Part shown: positions 27,009 to 35,515 of the stretch, in pieces
Layout: each line of letters starts with the position of its first letter
Numbering within the stretch: position 1 is the stretch's first letter
NCBI RefSeq assembly: GCF_000018685.1
Contig: NC_010001.1
Location: 2,000,001-2,064,000 of the forward strand
Direction: 5' to 3'
From: Lachnoclostridium phytofermentans ISDg
GTDB lineage: Bacteria > Bacillota > Clostridia > Lachnospirales > Lachnospiraceae
DNA: 64,000 nt
Program-made: the position numbers and the translations under genes
Notes under the pieces: model-generated
What the model saw: only the letters and a program-made list of their open reading frames with translations
Databases searched by the model: none
Told to the model about the DNA's origin: nothing

Positions 27009-27151
27009 ATAGGATATCAATCATAATTAATCATAGGCTAACAATCGTAATTAATCATAGGCTAACAATTGTAATTAATCATAGGCTAACAATTGTAATT
27101 AATCATGGCTAACAATCGTAATTAATCATAGGATATTAATCATAATTAATC
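27009..27151 (+). repeat. 24-bp tandem repeat, six units
   Basis: Unit ATAGGCTAACAATCGTAATT plus AATC. Units start at 27009, 27033, 27057, 27081, 27105 and 27128; the fifth is 23 bp and the outer two are diverged (GGATATCAATCATAATTAAT type). It lies about 85 bp upstream of the ATP-grasp/kamA operon start. Each unit contains ATTAAT. Confidence 0.88.
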
Positions 27152-27604
27152 TAGGATATCCCATAGTTATTTTAGTTTTAACCATAGATATTCATTAGAT
27201 ATTCAAGGAAATTCTATACTTTTTTATTATGATGTCAATAGAGAAATTGATGACCCGCATAAAGATTTTGTTAAGCTTTTTAATTCTTAAGAAATTGCTC
27301 AAAAATCACCAAAATAAGGGGATCTACGAGGGGTGTTACTTACCCCATTGGAAGTCGCTACAAAGTGTCCACACCTTAGAAATAGTAAGGAGCTTAAAGT
27401 GAAAAAATACTTTGTTTTTATTGATATTTAAAGCTTCATAGCCGCATAAGCGAAAAGTTAATCAGTGAAAACCTCAGTAGTATCGGACTTATTTTTATGT
27501 CATATGATAGTTATGAAAACAAGAATTCCAATATAGAATATGCTTCATTTTATCAAATGGAACATATTCAAAAAAGTATATTCGAATATGAAAAAGGAGC
27601 GAAG
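27152..27604. other. Intergenic leader upstream of the glycosyltransferase
   Basis: AT-rich. A small hairpin GGGGTGTTACTTACCCC lies at about 27332-27350. The downstream frame stays open back to 27497 without a ribosome binding site and is not taken as coding. Confidence 0.4.
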
Positions 27605-28747
27605 ATGAGCAAGTATAAGGTATGTGTATATGCAGTATGTAAGGACGAAGAGCAATTTGTACATCGTTTCATGGCGAATTTAAAAGAAGCTGACATGGTA
27701 ATCATAGGGGATACTGGTTCTACAGATAAAACGGTTCAAAAATTTAAAGAAAATGGCGCTATCGTGTATGAGATTCCAATAAAACCGTGGAGATTTGATA
27801 AAGCACGAAATGAGTTATTAAAGTTTATACCAGAAGATGTTGATATCTGTGTAGCTCTTGATGTGGATGAAGTTATTAATGTTGGATGGAGAGAGGCATT
27901 AGAAGAAGTATGGCAACCAAACAGCTGCCTGGGTAGATACCAATACATCTGGAGTTTTAATCCGGATGGAAGTCCTGCGGTTCAGTTTGTACAGCATCGA
28001 ATACATGCAAGAAAAAATTATCATTGGATTTACCCAACTCATGAGGTTTTAGAATATACAGGAAAGGGGAAGGCAGAAGATGTGTTCATACCTGGACTAG
28101 TGGTGGAACATTATCCGGATAAATCAAAAGATCGCAGTTTTAATGTTGAGTTATTAGAGCTCGCAATGAAAGAATTCCCGAATGATATTAGAAACTTACA
28201 TTATCTTGGAAGAGAGTATATGTTTGTGAATCGATATGATGATGCAATTCTAACTCTTAAAAAATATTTAAATCATCCGCTTTCAGAATGGAGCGAGGAA
28301 CGAAGTGCTTCGATGCGATTTATTGGACGTTCTTATGATGCGAAGGGAGATTATCTGCAAGCAAAAGCGTGGATGTTAAAAGCGATAGCAGAGATTCCGT
28401 ATATTCGTGACGCTTATATAGAACTAGCTTTTCTTGCCTATGGTAAACAGGATTGGAATACAGTCTACTATGCAGTTACGGATGCACTTAAAATAAAAGA
28501 ATTAAATACATTAGGTTATCCGAGTGATCCACGTGGGTGGAACTCCGATATTTATGATCTTGGCTCGCTTGCATGTATAAATCTTGGATTAGTTGACAGC
28601 GCTATTGAGTATGCAAAGCAAGCAGCTAGATTATCACCTGAGGACGAACGAATTAAAAATAATATTATATTTATGGAGCAGGAAAAAGAGATGCAGGAGG
28701 ATCGAATTTGGGAAGCGGTTAACCAAAGAAAAAAAGAAAAGGATTAG
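27605..28747 (+). CDS. Family 2 glycosyltransferase with TPR-like tail
   Basis: About 380 aa from the ATG at 27605, which has AAAGGAGC at the right spacing; the frame extends to 27497 without such a site. The N-terminal GT2 fold has VCVYAVCKDEEQFV, IIGDTGSTDKT and the metal-binding VALDVDEVI. The C-terminal half (about 215-370) is a helical repeat (YMFVNRYDDAILTLKKYL; YDAKGDYLQAKAWMLKAI), TPR-like. Related proteins glycosylate peptides, surface proteins or polysaccharides. The acceptor is unknown. Confidence 0.82.
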   Translation: MSKYKVCVYAVCKDEEQFVHRFMANLKEADMVIIGDTGSTDKTVQKFKENGAIVYEIPIKPWRFDKARNELLKFIPEDVDICVALDVDEVINVGWREALEEVWQPNSCLGRYQYIWSFNPDGSPAVQFVQHRIHARKNYHWIYPTHEVLEYTGKGKAEDVFIPGLVVEHYPDKSKDRSFNVELLELAMKEFPNDIRNLHYLGREYMFVNRYDDAILTLKKYLNHPLSEWSEERSASMRFIGRSYDAKGDYLQAKAWMLKAIAEIPYIRDAYIELAFLAYGKQDWNTVYYAVTDALKIKELNTLGYPSDPRGWNSDIYDLGSLACINLGLVDSAIEYAKQAARLSPEDERIKNNIIFMEQEKEMQEDRIWEAVNQRKKEKD

Positions 28748-28835
28748 TTAGATAAGTAATTTATATAAATTAGGTACAGATTACAAGGAACTACGAGCAG
28801 ACCGTGAAACGGGTTGCTGACATTGCATAAAAAAG

Positions 28836-28887
28836 AGGAGCATCGCTCGATAGCTACGAATTAGCTATTTTGCAATGCTCCCATTTT
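28836..28887 (+). terminator. Terminator after the glycosyltransferase
   Basis: An outer GAGCAT (28838-28843) / ATGCTC (28875-28880) and an inner TAGCT / AGCTA stem, then CATTTTT. Confidence 0.65.
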
Positions 28888-28997
28888 TATGCGCACTCAC
28901 ATTATGGGTTTGAAGGCAAAGTATCTTCGTCTTCAAAGTGGCTTCGCCATCAAAAAAAGATCTGTGGAGTCTAAAATTGTGTAGCCACTTTTTTATG

Positions 28998-29032
28998 ACA
29001 AGGAAAAGCTCGCAAAGCGTGCTTTTCCTTGT
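28998..29032 (+). repeat. Best copy of the short palindromic intergenic repeat
   Basis: ACAAGGAAAAGC then TCGCAAAGCGT then GCTTTTCCTTGT: 12-bp perfect arms. It lies between the glycosyltransferase terminator and the 3' end of the Cys-rich protein gene. Confidence 0.75.
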
Positions 29033-29122
29033 ATATAGATTATCTCATATGATTTTCACTAAAGTACTTTTTACACTCTATTCGTAAAAAACACTAGATG
29101 TTAGAGATACATCCGTTTAAGA

Positions 29123-29389
29123 TTAGAAGCATCTGAAGCATCCGCAGAATCTACGGCAGCAGCAATCTCTGCGGAAATCACAGTCTCTACGACAATCGCA
29201 GTCTCTACGACAATCGCAGTCTCTACGGCAATCACAGTCTCTACGGAAATCACAGTCTCTACGGCAATCGCAATCTCTACGGAAATCGCAGTCTCTTCTA
29301 CATCCACAGCCACCGAAGCAGCCGCCACCAAAGCAACCGCCACCGAAGCAACCGCCACCGCAACCAAAATTACAACCAAAATTACACAT
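29123..29389 (-). CDS. Cysteine-rich repeat protein (25 Cys in 88 aa)
   Basis: 88 aa. Residues 1-30 are Gly/Cys repeats (GGGCF type); residues 31-84 are nine six-residue units of the form RRDCDC or RRDCDF, the last two diverged. GAAAGGAATGATTAT places a ribosome binding site correctly for the ATG at 29389; the alternative frame's ATG sits too close to it, and its product is low-complexity ETAIVVE-type. No signal peptide. Upstream is a sigma-K-like promoter, suggesting a spore coat or exosporium component made late in the mother cell; metal binding or disulfide cross-linking is plausible. No known family recognised. Confidence 0.75.
   Translation of the reverse strand: MCNFGCNFGCGGGCFGGGCFGGGCFGGCGCRRDCDFRRDCDCRRDCDFRRDCDCRRDCDCRRDCDCRRDCDFRRDCCCRRFCGCFRCF
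29138..29299 (-). repeat. 18-bp tandem repeat coding for RRDCD(C/F) units
   Basis: Nine in-frame 18-bp units, plus-strand form TCTACGACAATCGCAGTC, with variation mostly at a few bases. Such an array can change copy number by slippage while keeping the frame. Confidence 0.85.
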
Positions 29390-29421
29390 ATAATCATTCC
29401 TTTCTTTTTATATTTATAATA

Positions 29422-29449
29422 TAAGATATGAATTTAGAATCTGCTATGT
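29422..29449 (-). promoter_or_regulatory. Candidate sigma-K promoter for the Cys-rich protein
   Basis: On the minus strand, ACA (29449-29447), 16 bp, then CATATCTTA (29430-29422), matching the CATAnnnTA -10 and AC-type -35 known for sigma-K. It lies about 35 bp before the ATG. Confidence 0.5.
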
Positions 29450-29650
29450 GACAAAAATTGAGCTTATTTTCATAAATAAGTTCTATTTAAAATTTTTTCT
29501 TCTTATTTAGATATTAATTTTTATCAAATCATTGTTGTTTTTGTAACTTGCATTTTCAAGTAAATGTAAAGAAGATTTAAAATACGTGACATAAACTTGC
29601 CACACAGGGTAAGTTATAATATTACAAATTTAAAGTATGAGGTGATAGGA

Positions 29651-30550
29651 ATGCAAGGTAATCGTTTGTTTGAAATTACTTACCTGCTCTTGAATAAAAA
29701 AAGTATGACAGCTAAAGAGTTAGCAGAGCATTTTGAGGTATCCGTTAGAACAATATACCGTGATATTGACGCGCTTTCCTTAGCCGGAATACCAGTCTAT
29801 ACAACGAAAGGTAAAGGTGGAGGGATTTCTTTAATGGAATCTTATGTCCTTAATAAAGCGGTACTATCTGAAAAAGAACAAGAAAATATTTTGGCTTCTT
29901 TACAAGGGTTACATGCAGTTAACCGTTCAGAGGATGCTACGCTTAGAAAACTAAGTTCTATTTTTGGTAAAAAAGAAGCATCTTGGATTGAAGTTGATTT
30001 TTCTAGATGGGGAAGTAATTCGGAAGAAAAAGAAAAATTTGAATTAATAAAACAGGCAATTCTTGAAAAACAGGAATTAGAAATGATTTATCATAATTCA
30101 TCTGGACATGAGTCAAAAAGAATTGTTTTTCCGCTAAAGCTTATATTTAAAGCACAATCGTGGTATTTATATGCTTATTGCAAAGAAAAAAAAGATTATC
30201 GTATCTTTAAGCTACGAAGAGTTAAAAATCTTAAGATGAATTCAAAGAAATTTTCGATTGAAGTACCACCAATCGATTTGGATGAAATCATATATCAAAA
30301 TGAAGTAAATATGGAACAAATCATATTAAAATTAGATCATTCTTTATCCTATCGAGTATTTGATGAATTTCAAGAAGACGAGATTAAAAAACTTGATGAT
30401 GGAAATTATCTTGTAACGTTTCAAGCTCCAACATCGTGGATCTATAATTTAATTTTGTCTTTTGAGGATAAAGTTGAGGTCATTTCACCAGATTATATAA
30501 AAGAACAGATGAAAACTATCTATCGCAATGCATTGCATAAATACGAATAA
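29651..30550 (+). CDS. YafY-type transcriptional regulator (HTH + WYL)
   Basis: 299 aa from the ATG at 29651 (GAGGTGATAGGA upstream); the frame opens earlier at a TTG without support. An N-terminal HTH_11 (KELAEHFEVSVRTIYRDIDAL, about 20-42) is followed by GIPVYTTKGKGGGI. A WYL domain lies in the middle and C-terminus (SWYLYAYCKEKKDYRIFKLRR), and a WCX-like tail ends it. Such regulators respond to nucleotides or other small ligands. It stands alone, about 210 bp before the DUF1905 gene. Confidence 0.88.
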   Translation: MQGNRLFEITYLLLNKKSMTAKELAEHFEVSVRTIYRDIDALSLAGIPVYTTKGKGGGISLMESYVLNKAVLSEKEQENILASLQGLHAVNRSEDATLRKLSSIFGKKEASWIEVDFSRWGSNSEEKEKFELIKQAILEKQELEMIYHNSSGHESKRIVFPLKLIFKAQSWYLYAYCKEKKDYRIFKLRRVKNLKMNSKKFSIEVPPIDLDEIIYQNEVNMEQIILKLDHSLSYRVFDEFQEDEIKKLDDGNYLVTFQAPTSWIYNLILSFEDKVEVISPDYIKEQMKTIYRNALHKYE

Positions 30551-30763
30551 AATTCTTCTCTTTTGAGATATTAAGTGTGTACAAGAAATATTTTATTTTG
30601 GGTAAATTTTAATTTTTTTTTAAGTGCTATGTCTTAATTAATAATTTATTGTGTACAAAAAGTTTGAGTATAGGGACGAAGATGATTTAAATTAAATAGG
30701 GAAACATGACTACTAAGTAGGCATGTTTTCAAGTACGAAAAAAGAAAAATTGGAGCAGCATAC

Positions 30764-31045
30764 ATGAATGAAAAAATATATGAATTTGATGCAATCATAA
30801 AGAAAGTACCTGATATTGATGGAGCTTATGTAGAGATTCCCTTTGATGTGAAACAAGAGTTTCAAAAAGGTAGAGTTCCAGTTACAGCCACCTTCGATGG
30901 TGTTGTTTATGAAGGAAGTTTAGTTAGAATGGGGACTCCATGCCACATTATAGGAATACAAAAAAAGATAAGGGCTGAAATACAAAAACAACCAGGAGAC
31001 ATGGTTAAAGTTACTATTAAAGAGCGGCAGCCAAATAAGAAATAA
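30764..31045 (+). CDS. DUF1905 domain protein
   Basis: 93 aa. The pattern YEFDAIIKKVPDIDGAYVEI, FDVKQEF, GRVPVTATFDG, YEGSLVRMG and the C-terminal GDMVKVTIK matches the small beta-barrel DUF1905 family. Function unknown; often next to YdeI-type proteins. Likely expressed with or near the WYL regulator upstream. Confidence 0.8.
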   Translation: MNEKIYEFDAIIKKVPDIDGAYVEIPFDVKQEFQKGRVPVTATFDGVVYEGSLVRMGTPCHIIGIQKKIRAEIQKQPGDMVKVTIKERQPNKK

Positions 31046-31151
31046 CGTAAAATTAAAAATGCCGAACAAGAGATTATTGAGTGCTTATTAAAATGCGATG
31101 AAGATAATTTTAATTTTCAAAGTGCTAATGTATATTTATAGGAGGTTTGCT

Positions 31152-31319
31152 ATGGCTAAAGCAGGTATGAAACGCCCAGATCCACAAGAACCACATGGAA
31201 CAGAAAGCAATCATAAATTACATTTAAAGAAAAATGACCAGCCACCAGTACCAGAAATCCAAGGTAAAGCGAAAGCAGGTCATAAAAAAGCGTCACAGAT
31301 GCAGGAGAATTCAAAATGA
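31152..31319 (+). CDS. Small basic conserved-type protein, 55 aa
   Basis: AGGAGG (31140-31145) supports the ATG at 31152, not the longer frame from 31098. It reads MAKAGMKRPDPQEPHGTESN and continues with a Lys-rich, disordered tail. It overlaps the HD-domain gene by 4 bp (ATGA), so it is translationally coupled to it. No function known. Confidence 0.7.
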   Translation: MAKAGMKRPDPQEPHGTESNHKLHLKKNDQPPVPEIQGKAKAGHKKASQMQENSK

Positions 31320-32047
31320 AACATAAAGAATGGAAAAAGACACAGAAGGATAATTATAAAGAGTCTAGAGTATCCGTCAAAAATCTTTCAACTTCCACCT
31401 CCCTTAGAGAACCCTCTTATGGAGGAGACAAAGAGCAAGCTCAAAAACTTTTTCACGAATTGGAACATGAGCTTATGACGAGTGAAAAGCCATCTAATTA
31501 TCTAAACACATTATTATCCCGACCTGAGTTTAATCAGTACCCTTTTTCCATGCTAGCTTCACTAGAAAAGACGGAACAATCTCCGAAGTATCATCCTGAA
31601 GGTAATGTCTGGATTCATACCATGATGGTAGTTGATGTAGCTGCTGCAGAAAAGGAGAAGAGTGAAAGACCGAAAGAGATTATGTGGGCAGCCTTACTGC
31701 ACGATATCGGGAAACCAGAGACAACAAGGTTTCGTAAAGGAAGAATAACCTCTTACGATCATGACCGAGTAGGAGCTGAACTTGCAGATAAATTCTTGTC
31801 TGAGTTTACAACTGATCGAGATTTTATAAGATATGTATGTTCTTTAATACGCTGGCACATGATGATTTTATATGTGAATAAAGATTTACCGTTTGGAGAT
31901 CTTCAAACAATGTTAAATGAGGTTAGAAGTGAAGATTTAGCTATACTTGGATGGAGTGATCGAACTGGTAGGACTGGTATCGATAAAAATGCTGAAAAAG
32001 AATCGATTGAGTTATTTTTAAAAAAAGCAAAATCGATAGAAGTATAG
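31316..32047 (+). CDS. HD-domain phosphohydrolase
   Basis: 243 aa. The HD motif is ALLHDIGKPETT (about 122), with an upstream metal His in HTMMVVDVAA and a later YDHDRVGAELADKFL. This layout resembles the HD domain of tRNA nucleotidyltransferases or of stand-alone nucleotide phosphohydrolases. The N-terminal 45 residues are polar and probably disordered. Second gene of a coupled pair with the 55-aa protein. Confidence 0.82.
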   Translation: MKHKEWKKTQKDNYKESRVSVKNLSTSTSLREPSYGGDKEQAQKLFHELEHELMTSEKPSNYLNTLLSRPEFNQYPFSMLASLEKTEQSPKYHPEGNVWIHTMMVVDVAAAEKEKSERPKEIMWAALLHDIGKPETTRFRKGRITSYDHDRVGAELADKFLSEFTTDRDFIRYVCSLIRWHMMILYVNKDLPFGDLQTMLNEVRSEDLAILGWSDRTGRTGIDKNAEKESIELFLKKAKSIEV

Positions 32048-32158
32048 CTTATGTACTTGTAATGATAAGGAAAAAGATGGTATAATAATAGAAAGTACCA
32101 AAATATTGATAATATGATAAGATTGGCGATTTAAAAAGCTCGCTTATTATGCAGTTAT

Positions 32159-32192
32159 ACAAGAAAAGCACGCTTCGCAAACTTTTTCTTGT
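32159..32192 (-). repeat. Reverse-orientation copy of the short palindromic repeat
   Basis: ACAAGAAAAGCACGCTTCGC then AAACTTTTTCTTGT. A half-copy (ATGATAAGGAAAAAG) lies at 32062-32076. Confidence 0.65.
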
Positions 32193-32203
32193 CATGAATA
32201 AAG

Positions 32204-32245
32204 AGCTGTTGCAAAATAATGGATAATTATAATGCAACAGCTTTT
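32204..32245 (+). terminator. Intrinsic terminator after the HD gene
   Basis: AGCTGTTGCA (32204-32213) pairs with TGCAACAGCT (32233-32242), then TTT. Confidence 0.75.
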
Positions 32246-32315
32246 CATATTTAGTGTGTAAAATAAAGCTTGTTTCAAGAAAAAAATTAGAATACGAAAC
32301 TAAAGGAGAAATGAC

Positions 32316-33584
32316 ATGAGTTTATTGAAGAGTACACGTCAAGAAGCACGATTAGGATACCATCATACACTTTATGCTAGCTATCTCGGGTACATAACTC
32401 AAGCAATCATTAATAATTTTCCAGCATTGTTATTTTTGACATTTCAAAAAGAATTTGATATTTCACTAGAACGAATTGCAACGATGGTATCCATTAATTT
32501 TATTATTCAAATCATTGTAGATTTTATTGGTGCAAAAACAATAGATAAAATAGGTTATCGTATCTCAGCAATCGTTTCACATGGATTCTGTGTAATCGGG
32601 TTAATTAGCTTAGGTACATTACCCAAGCTATTACCCAACCCTTACCTAGGTTTATTGATTGCAGTGGCGCTCAATGCGATTGGAGGTGGAATTATTGAGG
32701 TGATCATTAGTCCAATCGTGGAATCCTTGCCAGGAAAAGAAAAAGATAAAGCAATGAGTCTTCTCCATTCCTTTTATTGCTTTGGCCATGTAGGAGTTGT
32801 AATTTTGTCTACCTTGTTCTTTCTTTTAATTGGTATTGAACACTGGCCTTTCTTAGCTTATTTTTGGATGTTGATACCTCTTGGTAATCTTATATTATTT
32901 TTAAAGGTACCTCTTTGTACGTTATCGGAGCATCAGGAAGAGGCTACGACTTATAGTGAGGCTGTTACGCAAGGAGAGGATAAGAATGGAAAGAAGTCGC
33001 TAAAGAGTATTTTGACTTCCTCTCTGTTTGCTTGGTTATTTTTATTAATGATATGTTCAGGGGCTGCAGAACAGGCGATGTCTCAATGGGCATCTTATTT
33101 TGCGGAGGCGGGACTTAAGGTAAGTAAAACTTTTGGAGACTTATTAGGGCCATGCGCATTTGCCATGTTAATGGGAATCTCAAGAGCATTGTATGGGAAG
33201 AAAGGAGAAAGAATTAAGTTAGAACGAGCTATGGCGCTTTCAAGTGCTCTATGTATCTTAAGTTATCTAACTGTTATATTCTCACCATTGCCTATTCTAT
33301 CCTTAATTGCTTGTGCAATCTGTGGCTTCTCGGTAGGAATTATGTGGCCAGGTACGTTTAGCCTCGCTGCAAAGAATTATCGCCAAGGTGGAACTGCGAT
33401 GTTTGCTATTCTAGCTTTAGCCGGAGATGTGGGCTGTGCCTTAGGTCCAGCGATTGTAGGCTTTATAGCAAATAGAACAACCTATGGTTTAAGAGCAGGC
33501 ATGCTTCCTGTTTTAATATTCCCAGTTATTATGATAGTTGGAGTATACATAATTCAAACAAAGAAGAAAGCGAAATATTCATAA
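32316..33584 (+). CDS. MFS transporter
   Basis: 422 aa with about 12 membrane helices in two halves and a cytoplasmic loop near 200-235. N-terminal DFIGAKTIDKIGYR matches the inter-helix DxxGxxxxRxG-like motif of the major facilitator superfamily; GDVGCALGPAIVGF lies near helix 11. The general shape recalls the fucose/glucose permease subgroup. Substrate not inferable. AAAGGAG precedes the ATG. Confidence 0.85.
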   Translation: MSLLKSTRQEARLGYHHTLYASYLGYITQAIINNFPALLFLTFQKEFDISLERIATMVSINFIIQIIVDFIGAKTIDKIGYRISAIVSHGFCVIGLISLGTLPKLLPNPYLGLLIAVALNAIGGGIIEVIISPIVESLPGKEKDKAMSLLHSFYCFGHVGVVILSTLFFLLIGIEHWPFLAYFWMLIPLGNLILFLKVPLCTLSEHQEEATTYSEAVTQGEDKNGKKSLKSILTSSLFAWLFLLMICSGAAEQAMSQWASYFAEAGLKVSKTFGDLLGPCAFAMLMGISRALYGKKGERIKLERAMALSSALCILSYLTVIFSPLPILSLIACAICGFSVGIMWPGTFSLAAKNYRQGGTAMFAILALAGDVGCALGPAIVGFIANRTTYGLRAGMLPVLIFPVIMIVGVYIIQTKKKAKYS

Positions 33585-33623
33585 GAAAAACTGAACGGTA
33601 AAGACTATGTTATTATAGGCACA

Positions 33624-33749
33624 ATGAACAACTTTAACGGTGTTCTACGAGGCGTAGGAAATATGAAATTCTTTATGATTGCGACTTTTTTCGCAATACT
33701 TCCGAACGCTGGAAAACAGTTCGTACGGTGTAGATTTTTAAGAAGATAA
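33624..33749 (+). pseudogene. Fragment of a MATE efflux transporter gene
   Basis: A 41-codon frame whose first half reads FNGVLRGVGNMKFFMIATF, the conserved late segment of MATE family exporters (normally about 450 aa). Nothing upstream or downstream continues it. A remnant, not a functional gene. Confidence 0.6.
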
Positions 33750-33849
33750 GGAATTAATATCGCTTCTGCTTAAAATAAAGGTTAAGAGAATAGGTTTTAT
33801 TCATATTCTTCTTTGTGTTGTAATATGATTAACAAAAACGGAAAATTAT

Positions 33850-35121
33850 ATGGAAATTCATGTAGTAAAGCCAGGTGATAGCGTATTATCTATCGCAAAT
33901 CAATATGGAGTATCCGTACAGCGTCTCATTTTTGATAACGAGATTTATACACCCGAGAATTTGGTGGTTGGTCAAGCACTATTAATTCTGCATCCAACCA
34001 AGATATATCAGGTTAAACCTGGAGACACGCTCTATTCCATAGCTCAGGATTTTCAAGTTAGTGTCATTAGCTTGATTCGTAACAATCCGTATATCATACA
34101 GGAACGACAATTAAGTGAAGGTCAGGTTCTAGTCATTACTTATGAAGGGGTTAGAGATAAGATTATATCCACCAATGGTTATGTTTATCCTTATGTAAAT
34201 CGTCAAGTATTAGAACAAACACTTCCGTATCTTACAAATCTAAGTATCTTTTCATATGGATTTACAACAGAAGGTGAATTAATACCAATAGATGACGATG
34301 AGGTACTGGAAATTACAACAAAGCATGGGGTAGGACCTGTATTAACGCTCACACCTTTAGATGAAAATGGAATGTTTAACAATGCGTTAGTAAGCGCTGT
34401 TGCACAAAATGTGGAGGTTCGGGACCATTTAATTGATGAACTGTTAGCTGTGGTAAAAGAAAAACAGTATGTTGGTGTTAATGTCGATTTTGAGTACATC
34501 AAAGCAGAAGACCGGATTGGCTTTGCAGAATTTGTTGCAGAATTAACAAGAAGAATGAATGAAGAGGACTTCTTTGTTTCAGTAGCATTGGCTCCTAAGA
34601 CAAGTGAAAATCAGCCTGGTTTATTATATGAAGGTATGGATTATCGCTTGCTTGGTGAGGCAGCGAATAGTGTTCTTTTAATGACGTACGAATGGGGCTA
34701 TACTTACAGTGAACCAATGGCTGTGGCACCAATCAATAAGGTAAGAGAGGTACTTGATTTTGCAGTAACTCAAATACCAGTTGATAGGATTGATATGGGT
34801 ATTCCAAACTATGGTTATGACTGGGCTCTTCCTTATGTCAAAGGAGAGACAAGAGCACGAGCTATTGGTAATATTGAAGCAGTTCAAATCGCTGCTGCAA
34901 ATAATGCGGTTATCCAATTTGATGAAGTAGCGCAAACCCCATTTTTCACCTATACTCGTGAGGGAGTAGATCATGAGGTTTGGTTTGAAGATGTAAGAAG
35001 TATCAAGGCAAAATTGGATCTCGTGAAAGAATATGATTTCCGAGGTGTTGGTTACTGGCAATTAATGAGATTATTCCGCCCAAATTGGTTATTGTTAAAT
35101 TCAATGTTTGAAATATTATAA
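33850..35121 (+). CDS. LysM-GH18 protein, SleL/YaaH-type spore cortex N-acetylglucosaminidase
   Basis: 423 aa. Two LysM modules (residues 1-48, HVVKPGDSVLSIANQYGVSV; 52-98, YQVKPGDTLYSIAQDF) bind peptidoglycan. A GH18 barrel follows, with the catalytic strand YVGVNVDFEYI (Glu at 215), MTYEWGYTYS and YWQLMR. There is no signal peptide, as in SleL, which is packed in the spore and hydrolyses cortex fragments at germination. Strong marker that the organism sporulates. Confidence 0.88.
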   Translation: MEIHVVKPGDSVLSIANQYGVSVQRLIFDNEIYTPENLVVGQALLILHPTKIYQVKPGDTLYSIAQDFQVSVISLIRNNPYIIQERQLSEGQVLVITYEGVRDKIISTNGYVYPYVNRQVLEQTLPYLTNLSIFSYGFTTEGELIPIDDDEVLEITTKHGVGPVLTLTPLDENGMFNNALVSAVAQNVEVRDHLIDELLAVVKEKQYVGVNVDFEYIKAEDRIGFAEFVAELTRRMNEEDFFVSVALAPKTSENQPGLLYEGMDYRLLGEAANSVLLMTYEWGYTYSEPMAVAPINKVREVLDFAVTQIPVDRIDMGIPNYGYDWALPYVKGETRARAIGNIEAVQIAAANNAVIQFDEVAQTPFFTYTREGVDHEVWFEDVRSIKAKLDLVKEYDFRGVGYWQLMRLFRPNWLLLNSMFEIL

Positions 35122-35235
35122 ATTGAGTTAGGTTAGAGTTGTAGGCATCATGAGGTTTGTCATGATGCTTACTTTTCTGCTATGATTCAAATTAATAAAT
35201 TCGATATCTGTATTTCAAACTACAGATAAGAATAG

Positions 35236-35342
35236 GTTCTTTTTATGTAAATCGAGAGACAAAAGTGAATGTTATTGGGAATATCAAAGCAGTTCAAATT
35301 ACCACTGTAAATTATTTTATTATCCGATTTGATGTATTGGTA
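35236..35342 (+). pseudogene. Decayed duplicate of part of the LysM-GH18 gene
   Basis: The stretch reads VIGNIKAVQITTVNYFIIRF, clearly derived from AIGNIEAVQIAAANNAVIQF at about 34861-34920 in the intact gene. The DNA aligns from about TTTTTATGTAAATC onward. It is a short diverged partial duplication within the 394-bp gap after that gene; the rest of the gap shows nothing. Confidence 0.75.
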
Positions 35343-35515
35343 CTTTAGTACTATATAAAAAAATATATAAACCGGAAAATGGCTTGATTAGTATATTGAC
35401 AGAGAAACCTTGAACAATTAAATTAATAATGACCCAAATTCATACTTGACGTTCGAGTTGTAACGTTGTAGATTTAATAATAGGAATTAAGTACTAAATA
35501 CATAAGAGGTGGGAA

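Noticed and set aside
27009..27151. CRISPR array
   Set aside because: Units are contiguous 24-bp tandem copies with no unique spacers and no cas genes.
27285..27420. Structured RNA upstream of the glycosyltransferase
   Set aside because: Only one small GGGG/CCCC hairpin; no recognised class and no terminator.
29101..29397. Alternative minus-strand frame over the Cys-rich gene giving an ETAIVVE/SVETVI repeat protein
   Set aside because: Its ATG lies almost on top of the ribosome binding site and its composition is a mere shadow of the 18-bp repeat; the ATG at 29389 is properly spaced.
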